Positions 35,101-46,660 of a stretch of 64,000 nucleotides of DNA are shown here, piece after piece; within the stretch, counting starts at the first letter, position 1, and every line of letters starts with the position of its first letter. The stretch comes from Gigaspora rosea (taxonomy: Eukaryota > Glomeromycota > Glomeromycetes > Diversisporales > Gigasporaceae), in NCBI GenBank assembly GCA_003550325.1, contig QKWP01002020.1, positions 27,943 to 91,942 of the forward strand. Reading direction: 5' to 3'. The notes beneath the pieces are model-generated. The model did not search any database. It was given only the letters and a program-made list of their open reading frames with translations, and was not told where the DNA came from. The translations under genes and the position numbers were made by a program.

Positions 35101-35261
35101 AAAAATAATTTATAAAATTTATTAAAATTTATTAAAATTTTTAAAAAAAAAATTTGTGAAAAAATATTTTTCTTAGTTCCTATAAAACAACCCAAAAAAA
35201 TATGCAATATTTAAAAACAATAGCCACAAAGAGGATTAACTATATATAATAAATAATAAAA

Positions 35262-37950
35262 CTATTTAATTTCAAGATCGTGATCTAAAACATAAAAATT
35301 TGTTTAGAATAAATTTACGTACCTGTAATGTCTATATATTTGCTCAGATATTTCTAATTTTCAGGTTCGTGACAAATGTCCACAGCATCTTGATGTTTTA
35401 GTGAAGTATTTGATGTTGAAGAAATAATTTTGTCTGTTTCTAAAAATTGATTTCTTATTTGAATTTGTTCTTCATTTAGCTCATTTTGTTCCTTATTAAG
35501 AATTATTTCCCATTCTTGCAATTGTTCATAAACTATTTTAGCTGTTGGCCGTTTCATTGGATCATTATCCATACATTGTTTTGCAAGTTTTATATAAACA
35601 TCAGGTGTTCCTGATGCAAATTCTGGCCGTAATCCATTATATATATCAATTTCTAAACTAATTGTTGTACGTGATATATTTTCAAAAGGTGGTTTACCAG
35701 TTGACACTTCTGACATAATTATACCTAAACAATAAATATCTGATTCCCTTGTAGGTTGTTTTCCTAATAATACTTCAGGCGCTGAAGAAGATACTTCTCC
35801 ACATATTTTTTTATTTGCAGTCGTTTCATTTATTTTTCTAGATAGTCCTAAGTCTGAAATTTTTGGTTCTATACTTATTTTATCACCTAGATTTAGGGAA
35901 ACTAATGCAAGTTTATCACCTATATCATAAGGAATATTTACACTTTCTCTGGTACTTATCATAAGTATATTGCCACTATGAAAGTCTCCATGAACATAAT
36001 TTTGATGAATATGATCTAAGTTATCGGAAATTGTACGAAGAATCTTTATTTTTTGCCTCCAATCAAGGATTTTAAAATTTTTGGATAGATAATGACGGAG
36101 ATCTCCTTTGTCGGCATATTCAAAAACCATTAGATATTCATTTTCAAAAGAGTTATATGTTATTCCATAAATTTCTATTCCATAGTTATCTATACTAAAT
36201 CTGTTGAGTTGGTATTCATAATGTATTTTAAACTAATAAGATAAAAACATAAAAAGATATTATTATTTTATTTATTTGAAAACAAATTAATTTGTTTCTT
36301 TTTACCTCATCAAAAGATCCAGTCAAGCTCTTAAGTGCTACAGTACATTGTTTACGAGTCAATAATAGTCCTCTATAATCTTTTTCTGCATCAGATAAAA
36401 AAATATTAAGGATATCTATATATGTTCTCAATTCATATGTTCGTTTACCATCAATCCAAGTTGCAGAATAAACAGTGCCAAAACCACCTTTACCAATTTG
36501 TTTAATATTTTCTAATTTATTATATGGTATAAATTCAATTATTTTATGATAATATTTAGAATTTATTTGCGCATTTTTTATAAAATTATCTATTTCAGAG
36601 TTTCCACTAGTCCATTTTTGATTGATATGAGTATCACAAAAATGGCAATAAAAAATCCAGTATTAAATCTTTTACAGTTTGTGCAGGCTCCAAACCTTAA
36701 ATAACTCTCGTTTGTACTATTTGCTTTGATTTCATATGATTTATTTAAGTCTGAAAGTGCTTCTTTATGTCTGCCCATTTGTTGATAAAGTGTTCCACTA
36801 ATATTCAAGGTCAAGGCATTATTTGGATCAATTTCTAATGACTTATTTAAATCTGCAAGAGACTCTTCGTATCGACCCATCGTCTTATAAGTAAATCCAC
36901 GATTACTTAAAACTGCTGCATCATTTGGATCAATTTCTAATGATTTGTTGAAAACTGTAAGTGATTCTTCATATCTGCCTATATCTTGATAAGCTACTCC
37001 ACGATTATTTATAGCTTGTAAATAATTTGGATTAATTTCTAATGATTCATTATAATCTGCGAGTGATTTTTTATAACTACCCAGCATTTGATAGGTTACT
37101 CCACGACAATTTAAAACTGTTGCATTATTTGGATCAATTACTAATGATCTATTTAATTCTGCAAGTGATTCTTCATATCGACCCATCTTTTTATAAGTTA
37201 TTCCACGAAGATATAATGTTGATGCATTATTTGGATCAATTACTAATGATCTATTTAAATCTGCAAGTGATTCTTCATATCGACCCATCATCCTATAAGA
37301 TATTGCACGATGATTTAAAGATATTTCGTTATTTGGAACAATTTCTAATGATTTATTAAAATCTGAAATTGCTTCTTCATATCGACCCATCTTTTGATAA
37401 GTTATTCCACGAATATCTAATGATGATGCATCATTTGGATCAACTTCTAATAATTTATTAAAATCTGAAATTGCTTCTTCATGTCGACCCATCATATGAT
37501 AAGATATTGCAAAGCTGTTGCGTTATTTGGATCAATTTCTAATGATTTATTAAAATCTGAAATTGCTTCTTTATATTTGCCTATCCGTTGATAATTGTTT
37601 CCGCGAACAAATCGAATCATTGCATTATTTGGATCAATTGCTAATAATATATTTAAATAAGTAACTGATTCGTTATACATGTTTTTTATCTCGGAATAAT
37701 ATATACTGCGCTTTATTAATGAAGTATAATAGATCATTAGTATCCAAACATGACATAATGCTGTTTTATTATTTGGTTCAATTGCTAATAACATTTTTAA
37801 ATCAGCAAGTGACTTTCCATATCTGCCCATCTTTTGATAAATCAATGCACGACTAAGTAATGCCGTTGTATTGTTTGGATTAATTTCTAATAGCCTACTT
37901 AAATCTGCAAGCGACTCTTCATATTGACTCATTTTTGCTCGAATTTTCAA
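35262..37950 (-). pseudogene. TPR-array + TKL kinase gene with several breaks
   Basis: Pieces in order: TPR frame 37950-37492, TPR frame 37495-36590, kinase frame about 36650-36306, exon 36232-35323, exon 35284-35262. About 12 TPR units of 34 residues (consensus MGRYEESLADLNKSLEIDPN) lead into CTNCKRFNTG, FYCHFCDTH and WTSGN, then GKGGFGTVY, VALK, HGDFHSGN, DLG for DFG and APE. Introns of 73 nt (36305-36233) and 38 nt (35322-35285). Breaks: a net frame shift near 37510; a shift in the T6 run at 36650-36655; an in-frame TAG at 35356-35354, after which KYLSKYIDIT continues and splices to DHDLEIK. The kinase frame has no ATG of its own, so TPR and kinase were one gene. Either a pseudogene or uncorrected sequence errors. 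Confidence 0.75.
36590..37495 (-). CDS. TPR array, longest intact frame of the TPR-kinase locus
   Basis: A 301-codon frame with eight TPR units in phase, each about 102 nt, with MGR(Y/H)EE at helix A and DPNNA at helix B. It begins MMGRHEE, which in the array is an internal position, and ends by running out of frame (FFIAIFVILISIKNG) just after the CTNC motif. TPR arrays bind partner proteins; here they precede a kinase. As a stand-alone protein it would be a TPR-only product; I consider it part of the broken larger gene. Confidence 0.7.
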   Translation of the reverse strand: MMGRHEEAISDFNKLLEVDPNDASSLDIRGITYQKMGRYEEAISDFNKSLEIVPNNEISLNHRAISYRMMGRYEESLADLNRSLVIDPNNASTLYLRGITYKKMGRYEESLAELNRSLVIDPNNATVLNCRGVTYQMLGSYKKSLADYNESLEINPNYLQAINNRGVAYQDIGRYEESLTVFNKSLEIDPNDAAVLSNRGFTYKTMGRYEESLADLNKSLEIDPNNALTLNISGTLYQQMGRHKEALSDLNKSYEIKANSTNESYLRFGACTNCKRFNTGFFIAIFVILISIKNGLVETLK

Positions 37951-38033
37951 TTATATTAACTGCAATATTTATTAGTTTGATTCCTCCTGATATATAAACT
38001 TTCGCATATATTTGTATAAATACTAGTATAACA

Positions 38034-38053
38034 GGTGGCGCTTACGCGCCACC
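38034..38053. repeat. GC-rich perfect hairpin GGTGGCGC/GCGCCACC
   Basis: An 8-bp perfect stem with a TTAC loop, 84 bp upstream of the TPR-kinase start in otherwise very AT-rich DNA. Similar GC-rich palindromes occur at 21118 (CCAGCGC/GCGCTGG) and as words in the 56420-56580 array. Confidence 0.8.
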
Positions 38054-38119
38054 CTATTTTATTTATTACATTTGTAGTGAGATATAGTATAAAATGATTT
38101 CACTATAAAAAATCATGTT

Positions 38120-41100
38120 TTCTATTATGCATTAATATAAAAAAATGTTACAAAACTATTTTGGTGATACATGTTATATAGTTAAGGCATTGTTAAGGCT
38201 AAGCTAGTTTGCATTGGAATTATTATAAATTCTATAATATTATACTGTAAAGGATACTGTTAAAGATCTTGCTATTCTGTCAACACAGTGCATGATTAAG
38301 GTTTTATTAAAATTATTGTAATTTCTACTATAAAAAGTCTGTTATAGAACTTAATTATTCTAGTGAAATATAGTATTGATAAAGGTTGTGTTAATTTTTA
38401 CTCTGAGCTTATAAAAATTCTTTACTTGCTATTATGGTGACATATGACATGTGGTAAAGGTTAAGTTAATTTGCATTGGAAATAATGCAATTTTATGTGT
38501 AATAAGGCATCGTACAAAATTCTGTTACAGAGCTTACTATTCTAGTGATATAGTATGTAGTTAATGTTGAGTAAGTTTGCATTAAAATTATCATATTTTC
38601 TATTATAAGTTACTATAAAAAGTTTTATTATGGAATCTGTTATTCTGGTAGCACAATATATAACTAAAGTTGAGTTAGTGCATTAAAATTATTTTTAATT
38701 AACTATAAAAAATTCTGTTGCAAATCTTGCTATTTTGGTAATGCAATATAGTTGAGTTGGTTTGATTCAAATTATTATGATTTTTATTAATAAGAATTAC
38801 TGTAAAAATTTTTACTTGCTATTCCAACAACACATAGTATGTTGCTAAGGTTAATTAGTTACCATTGTAAATTACTATACAAAATTTTATTACAGAGACC
38901 ACTATTCTGGTGATACACAGTTTTATACTGTAGTTATGTTGAATTATTACACATTGTAAAATTACTAAAAAATACAGAATTTACTTGTATTTCAATAATA
39001 CAATATGCAGTTAAAGTTGGGTTGGTTTTATTTGAATTATTAGAATTTATATCAAGAGTTACTGTAAAATTTCTGTCATATAGCATGTGAATACGGTTTA
39101 TACTATATAAGGTACTATAAAAAAATTTGGTTATAGAACTTGCTATTCTGGCAATAGTATATGGTTAAGGTTGAATTAGCTTTCATTGTAAAATTACTGT
39201 AAAAAATTCTGTTGCAGACTTACTTGAAACATATCTCATTGACACAATATGTTTAGCAGTTAGGGTTAAGTTAGTTTGTATTAAGAGTTACTATAAGAAA
39301 TTTTATTACAAAACTTACTATTTTAGTGATGTATAATAGTAGTTAATGGTTAGTTAATTTGCATTGTAATTATTATAATTTTATCATAATTCTTATTATA
39401 ATTGCTATAAAAATTCTCTTACAAAATTACTTATTATTCAAATAATATACAGTACAGTATATAGTTAAAATTGAGTTAACTTGCATTAAAGTTATATATG
39501 ATGTAAGCAACTGTTAAAAGTGTATAGTGATTAAAGTTAAACAAAGTATCTTGATTTTTATCAACTTGCTATTCTGATAAGCATTGTAATTTATAATAAA
39601 AATTCTATTAAAGTTCTTACTCACTACATATTCTGGTAATATACAGAATATAGTTAAAGTTAATTAGCTTGCATTATAAGTTACTATAAAAATTTTGTTA
39701 TAGAACTTACTTACTATTCTGATGATACACAGTATATGGATAAGGTTGAAGTAGTTTGTATGTTATTGAAAAGTTTGTTACAAAATTTGCATGCTATTTC
39801 AGTAAATTACAGTATGGGATTTGTTTGTAAGAAATTCTATTATGGGTTAATATAAATAATTCTGTTATAAAACTTACTATTTTAGAAACATAGTATATAG
39901 TTAGGGTTGATTTAGTACATATTAGGCTATACAATTTTAACTAATTGTTTCTTATAACCTGGCTCGGTCATATTTTGAAAATTTTTTAAAAAAATTTTTT
40001 ATATGTTCTAATAGTCAGGTGGATTTCAAAAAAAAATTTTTAAAAATTTTATAAAATTTTATAGACCGGCTGGATTATTTTTAAAATTTATTTTATAAGA
40101 AACAAAAATAATTTTGTATATCTTTATGAGTTACTGTAAAAAATTTTATTATAGAACTTACTTACTACTCTCATAACACAGTATGTGAAATAATTTGTAA
40201 TGTGAGTTACTGTAAAAAAAAAACTTACTACTATCCTATCACTCACAGAATGTGATTAGATTGAGTTATTATATTTTCTATCATAAGCAATTGTAAAATT
40301 TTGTTATAGAACATAGTTATAGCTAAGATTACATTAGAATTATTATGATTTTTATTATAAGTTACTATAAAAATTATATTACTGAGCTTAGTTGCTATTC
40401 CAATGACACAAATAATTTTTTAGTTTTATATTAAAATCATTATTTTGTAAGTTACTACAAAATGTTCTAATATTGAACTATTTACTATTACAGTAGTATT
40501 ACAGTATATAATTAAGACTAAGTTAGTTTGAATTTGAATTATCATGATTTTTAATGAGTTACTATAAAAAATTCTAGTGCAGCCTTATTTGCTATTTTAG
40601 TGAAATACAATATAAGGTCAATAAATGAGTTATAGTTTGTATATGATTTTATTGTGAATCATCATAAAAATCCTGCTACAAAACTTACTTGTCATCCTAG
40701 TAACACACAGTTGTGACTTAATTTCTATCATAAGTTACTGTAAAAAATTTTGTTATAGAACTTACTTGTTATTTAATAATATACAGTATGTAGTTAAAGT
40801 TGAAATAGTTAATATTGGGATTATCATGTTTTTTTATTGTGTATTAACTTTAAAATATTCTGCTACAGAAATTACTTACTATTTAGATAATATACAGCAT
40901 GTGTTTAAGATTAGTTAGCATTAGGGTTATCATAATTTCTATTGAAGGTTACTATAAAAAATACTTTGTACGATTCTAGTAAAGTTAGATTGCATTGGGA
41001 ATTATTATGCATTTTATTGTAATTACTATAAAAAATTGTTGTAGAAGTAAATTGTTAAGACAGAGTTAGGAATTATCATAATTTTTAACATGAATTACCA

Positions 41101-42250
41101 TAAAAAATTTTATAGAATTTGTTACTTCACAATATACAAATTTGGTTTAGTTTGTATTAGAATTATTATAATTTCTATTATGCTTTACTATAAAAAATTT
41201 TTACTGAACTTACTCACTATTCAAGACTATTCTAGTAACACAAAGTATGTAATTAAGGTTTAGTTAGTTACATAAAATGTTCTGTTATAGAACTTACTCG
41301 CTATTCTATTAACACAATATGTGGTTGAGTTAGCTTGCATTAGAATTATTGTGCTTTTTTTTACTTACTATTCAGTGACACACAATAAGTAGCTAATGCT
41401 GAGATGATTTGTATTAGAATTATCAAGATTTCTAGCATGAATTAATGTAAGTTCAGTTATAGAACTTGTTATTCCAATAATGTAAAGTATGTAGTTGAGT
41501 TAGTTTGCATTAAAATTATCATGATTTCTATTGTTACAGAACTTACTCACTAATTTGATAACACAATGTATGTGGTTAAGGTTGTATTAGTTGCATTGGA
41601 ATCATCATGATTTACTTTATTAGCTGTTGTAAAAAATTCTGGTACAGAACTTACTCACTATTTTAGTGACATATTAAGTTAGTTTGTATTGGAATTATTG
41701 TGATTTCTTTCATTAGTCACTATAAAAATATTGTTACAGAATTTACTATCTTTTCTAGTAACACACAATATGTTAAGGTTGGCAAAAGAATTATCATTAC
41801 TTTTATTATATGTTACTGTAAAAAAATTCTGCTACAGACTTCTGGTGACACATAGTATGAGGTTAGTTAGTTTGTATCAAAATTATTATGAATTTTACCA
41901 TAAAAAAATTGTTACAGGCTTACTTACTATTCTGATAATTTACACAGTATGTAGTTTACATTTAGATGGTTTGTATTGGAATTATTGTGATTTTTATCAT
42001 GAATTGCTGTAAAACAGTCTGCCTCTAAAGAATTTGCTATTTCTGATGACATGTAGTTTGCATCAGAGACTATCATGATTTCTATTATGATGTACAGTGC
42101 TATAGAACTCTGTTACATAACATATTCGCTATTTTGGCAGTATGCAGTATTAGATAAGGTTGTATTAATTTCTTTTGGATTTAATTGTAAGTACTGTAAA
42201 AAATTCTTTTACAAATCTTACTCACTATCTTCGTAACACAGTTATGGTTA
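38120..42250. repeat. Four-kilobase degenerate tandem array, unit about 100-120 bp
   Basis: The succession GTTACTATAAAAAATTCTG, TTACAGAACTTACTCACTAT, TCTGGTAACACAGTATGT, AGTTAAGGTTGAGTTAG, TTGCATTAGAATTATCATGA, TTTCTATTATAAG repeats in the same order and orientation throughout, with substitutions and indels in every unit. I estimate 35-40 units. Frames inside are not conserved between units. The age of the array is shown by its divergence. A separate inverted-repeat insert interrupts it at 39945-40118. Confidence 0.85.
39945..40118. mobile_element. Small MITE inside the tandem array
   Basis: TAATTGTTTCTTATAA at the left pairs with TTATAAGAAACAAAAATAA at the right; between are CCTGGCTCGGTCATATTTT and its near-complement around GACCGGCTGGATTA. 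About 170 bp that has none of the array's words. Confidence 0.65.
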
Positions 42251-42990
42251 GTTAAATCTGTGTTGAAGATGATCAATGCTAGAAATGAAGATTATATGTG
42301 GTTAAATGCAAGAAGAATGTGGCAGTACTGAATTTGCAGGGTGGCGAATGACAAAAATTATTAGGATGGTTGTTGAATAAAGAAATGATCCACAAAGGAA
42401 TCAATAGAAAAACAATAAAGAAAGGATCAATAGGTTGATGAGTTGACAGTAAAATTGTATTATAGATTAAACGGACTTATTAACGATACAAAACTCAAAG
42501 AACAAAACATAACCTTTTTATATTTTTTCAGAAAAGAAACAAAAAGTGTAAATGGCTCAGAGATAATTTTATTTTTTTGAAGAGTTTTGTAGAAAATTCA
42601 AGAGCCGGCGGCATTTTTAATTATTTTTAGTTTTTTCACATATTCTAGCTATTCTCTAAAGAAAATTCTCAAAAACATAAGGCTGTATATGACAATAAGC
42701 GATATATGGGATCACCTTCTTATCCGGTTAATTATTGCTTCTATCAATGATCTTCCAAGTTTTCTACAATCCTAACTAATGTTGATCGAACCGATCAAAA
42801 AAAAAGGACGATCGTTCCTTTCGAACTAATCACATGAACAAATAAATACTAAAATACGATAGTTGACGATCTGATCTACAGGTAATGAATGACGAATGAC
42901 GAAAAGATCAACCGGTTGGTAATTGGAAAGAGTGCCCAAAAGATGAAAAGATCTACGGGTTGATGAGTTGAACTGAAAAATTGTAGTATT
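42251..42990. other. Gene-free stretch with a short direct repeat
   Basis: GGTTGATGAGTTGACAGTAAAATTGTA near 42433 recurs as GGTTGATGAGTTGAACTGAA near 42957, and GAATGACGAATGACGAAA is a local tandem. No ORF. Confidence 0.45.
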
Positions 42991-43513
42991 AGATTTAAGG
43001 TTAGAGGGTACTATTTTAAAATTATATATAAACTTAGGTAAATTTTTTTTATATTTAATTTTATGAAAAATTAATAAATAAACTAATCATATTTTAAGCC
43101 AAGTTTGTAGAGCAGGTTTTTTTGATTCTAATGATAGTAAAATCATTAAAATTGGTTAAAAACTCAGTAAGATATGAAATTTTTAAAGATTGGGTATTAA
43201 AATTTAGTAATAAAACTAACTTATAAATTTATGTAAATTGACCAATCAGCATTAGCAATTTTGTGCAACCCAGAAAATTTTTGGCCAACCCAGAAAAACT
43301 TTATGATATATACAAGTATATTTTTTAAAATATAATAATAGTTCAAAATTTTACCATAATAGATAAATTGTTTTATTTATATTTTGTAAAATTTTAATAA
43401 AAATTAGTTGTAATTTAAAAAGTTTTATTAGTAGCATATGTCAATTTTATATGAAAATTTCAAAATACCATATAAAAACTATATAAAAATGATCTACATA
43501 CCCTCTACCCTTA
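42991..43513. mobile_element. TIR element with TTTAAGGTTAGAGGGTA ends
   Basis: TTTAAGGTTAGAGGGTACTA at the left is mirrored by TACCCTCTACCCTTAAA at the right, followed inward by AT-rich similar arms. About 520 bp, no coding frame. Target duplication not clear. Confidence 0.6.
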
Positions 43514-43882
43514 AACTTATGTAATTAATGATATCAAATAAAAACTAATAAAAAAGGAAGGACTCCTTATATTTGTACCACTAAAACTTAAAGCTTTCCC
43601 GTCAAAAGCTGTTTATAGCTGATATGAATGAATTATTTTCAAATTTGAGTTGCTTTTATTCAAGGTTGCTTCAGATTGGTAAACTAGATGCTTACTTTTT
43701 GAATCGTGAAAACTTTAGTTCAAACTTTTTGTTTTCTGAATTTTAATAATTTGCAAGTTTTTAAATGTATTGTTGTTGCGTAATATTTTCTTTTAATAAT
43801 TACTTTATAATAAACATTTATATTCGTGAAATATACTATGTGAAATGTTATACATAAAATTTTTATTAAATTTCCTTAAATG

Positions 43883-44496
43883 GGATCATGTCCATCACAT
43901 GAAATAAAGCCAATAAGATTGTTTATTTTGATCGACGCGGATCAGCCCGAAGAGACAAAAACAGCGAAAAAAAAGCGAAAGTTGCAAAAATACAAGAAAC
44001 AACAGACTAAACCCATCTTGGTGCATTAATAAAAAATGTCGGGGTACAATTTTACTATAAGACATGCCAAGACATGCCATAACCCTAACCTCAAACTAAC
44101 CCTTACCTAACTTTAATTAAAAAATCAAAAACACGTGACTGGACACTTTAGACGCATTTTACTTATTTGCGCGGGTAACACAAACCAAAAAAGGAATTCC
44201 GATTTTGTAAATAAACTAAGTGCGTGAGATAAAAATTTAGGGTTAGGGCCTTAACGTTAGAGATTATAGGGTTAGAGTGATGCTTAATATAAGTAAAATT
44301 TCATTCCCTAATTAGTGCACCAAGATCGATTTAAACATTAGTTTTTGCGTATTTTCGCTTTTTTCTTCTTTTACGCGTGTTCGAATTCTTCGTCGGGCTG
44401 ATCCGGAATAGTCAAAATTTGCACTCTCCGATTGGCTATTTCCTCTCCAGGAGTTTGTATTACCCGCGCAAATAAGTGGATGCCTTTAGACGTCCC
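43883..44496. mobile_element. Composite inverted-repeat element with 9-bp TSD CCTTAAATG
   Basis: CCTTAAATG flanks both sides (43874-43882, 44497-44505). Inside, GGATCAGCCCGAAGAGAC near 43938 is mirrored by TCGTCGGGCTGATCCGG near 44392, and ACTTATTTGCGCGGGTAA near 44160 is mirrored by TTACCCGCGCAAATAAGT near 44458. The outermost bases on the two sides pair poorly, so this may be two overlapping insertions. The minus-strand frame at 43895 is a shadow. Confidence 0.65.
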
Positions 44497-46360
44497 CCTT
44501 AAATGGAAATGTTAATAAATTTCCAATAATAGCAAATAAGCGAAGGATAGGCCGATTATGTCGGTCAACGTTTGACAATGGAAATGAAACATTTGTACTA
44601 TCTGACGAATCAAATTATTAAATTTAAATTCGTGTAATAAAAACATAATATTATCCGTCATCTTACTATGATCAGATTGCCAAATAATTATAAGTTATTT
44701 GGCAATCTGGTCGTCGTAAGCTGCCAAATAACACGTTATTGAATGCCAAGCACCAATAACTTGTTTATCTGGAAATAAAATTTAATGTTTTATTTCTGGG
44801 CCCTTCGGGGTTCAGAAGCTGTCACATTACATTTACAGCCATATAATGAAGTTATTTTACTATAACTCCGTTATTAGATGCTTCGCATCCAATAACTATA
44901 TAGTATCCTTATTTGTGAAATATGATCGCTGAATGCATTACTTTAAAAACAAGAAAGTTCTAAAGAAGTTAAATCTTATAGCTCCAATGATTATTAGCTT
45001 TATTATCAAATAAAGTATTCTAAACTATGCCAATAATCATTATTCAATGATCAATGGTTTCATGCGGTACAAGGGACCCTTTTACAATTGGCTTCCAATA
45101 CGTAGCACAATTACACACACAAAATCCTAAAATGTTGCCAAGTTCATCGATAATAAACTGGGATTATTTTAAGGTTCAGGTCATTTTCACATTTTATGAG
45201 CAATACTTAAAATCTGGATGAACTCAAAATTTCTCTAAATACGAGTATTAATTATAAATGGGTATTTAGACAGGCTATTTATTAATAAGGACAATTTACG
45301 AGACGGTTACGATCAACTCATCGACTATCAATTCAAAGACACCTATTTAACAGACACTCAATTCACCGAAAAGCTTATTTTACAAACGATTACAATTGTG
45401 GTTTCAGGATTAATGGTTCGACGTCCGATTTCAGATAAAATAAGGGTGTTCTTAAACGACTTAGTCAATTGGTCGGAATAGATTGTGGAATATATTTTAA
45501 TTAGTAAAAAAAAAAAAAAAAAGTTTACTGAATCGATTGAATATATCATTCTATTTGAATAAACATGTAATGATAGTTTAATACGTAAGAGAGAACAATT
45601 TAATTAGCAAGAAATTATTTATCTGATCAAAAACATTTATTATTTATTCCAATTAATAACAAATGGAGTCCTTTTTTTTCATAAAGTCGCGCTTATTGGC
45701 TGAAATTTGTCATTGATTGACTTGAAAAATAATTGTTCAAGTATACCTATATTTACTCTTTTTTACCGTTACATTATCATTATGAATTTTCATAAACATC
45801 GATGAATTATTATCTTGTTATGCTAATAATTTCACCATAAATAAAAAAAAAGGAAGTTTTGATGTTTATTCGTTTGCAGTAAATTCTGAAAAAGAAACAT
45901 TTTTACTTGTAAAAACAATTACGGTTAAGTGGTAATGTTAATAAAGGCATTTGCTCAAGCATCAAATGCAATCAATATTTCACTGATTTGAATACTTTAC
46001 TTGAGCATCAACACGATCATAAATTAATCACATCGAGGGAAATACGTGAGAACAATTCAATTATATTTTATTTACATTAATTGTTTCGACAATGGTCTTA
46101 TATAATAGTTGAGCACCACCAAAATCACTAGCAAATCACACCGAATGTGCTGCTTTATAACACACCTAAGTACGTATTTATTTCATAAGAAGTTAATAAA
46201 AATTCTAATTTTAAAATATAAACTTATTTACATGATCATTTGCCGATGATGTTTATCTAAAAAGCTAATTTAATATCGCGACGCCTATTTAATTTTCTAA
46301 TTCAGAACTTTAAACAGAAAACATGATCTTTTAAACTTCCACTTAAGTTAATTTTAGAAC
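44497..46360. other. Gene-free stretch with a strong hairpin
   Basis: CAGATTGCCAAATAA/TTATTTGGCAATCTG forms a 15-bp perfect stem with a 7-nt loop at about 44674-44712. About 45300-45460 contains worn GACAA-type words. Otherwise AT-rich and non-coding. Confidence 0.55.
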
Positions 46361-46369
46361 TCCCTAGTA

Positions 46370-46660
46370 TAGACAAGTTCATTTCGTAGACAGTATTAAT
46401 TCACAGACAGATAATTTCACAGACAAAGCAATTCTAGTCATTGTTGCTAGGATTAGAAATTAGAATCAGAGTAAGATTAGTGTGTCTAAAAAAAAAAAAA
46501 AACTTACTTGTAAAATGGGCTGTCGGTAGAATATGCAGTCTGCGAAATGAACTTGTCTGTAAATTTCTGTAAATTAATCTTCTGCAAAATAAGCTTGTCG
46601 GTGAAATGAGTGTAAGGAATGTGGTGTCTTTGAAGTAATTGTCGGTGAAATAATACGGAT
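46370..46660. mobile_element. Worn copy of the GACAA-motif element family
   Basis: Left half with TAGACAAGTTCATTTCG and CACAGACAGATAATTTCAC, a spacer with AGTCATTGTTGCTAGGATTAG, an A-rich run, and a right half with GTCGGTGAAATGAG repeats. The right end overlaps the start of the segmental duplication (46590). Confidence 0.6.

Noticed and set aside
37042..37359. 105-codon plus-strand frame
   Set aside because: Antisense shadow of the TPR array, repeating with the 102-nt period.
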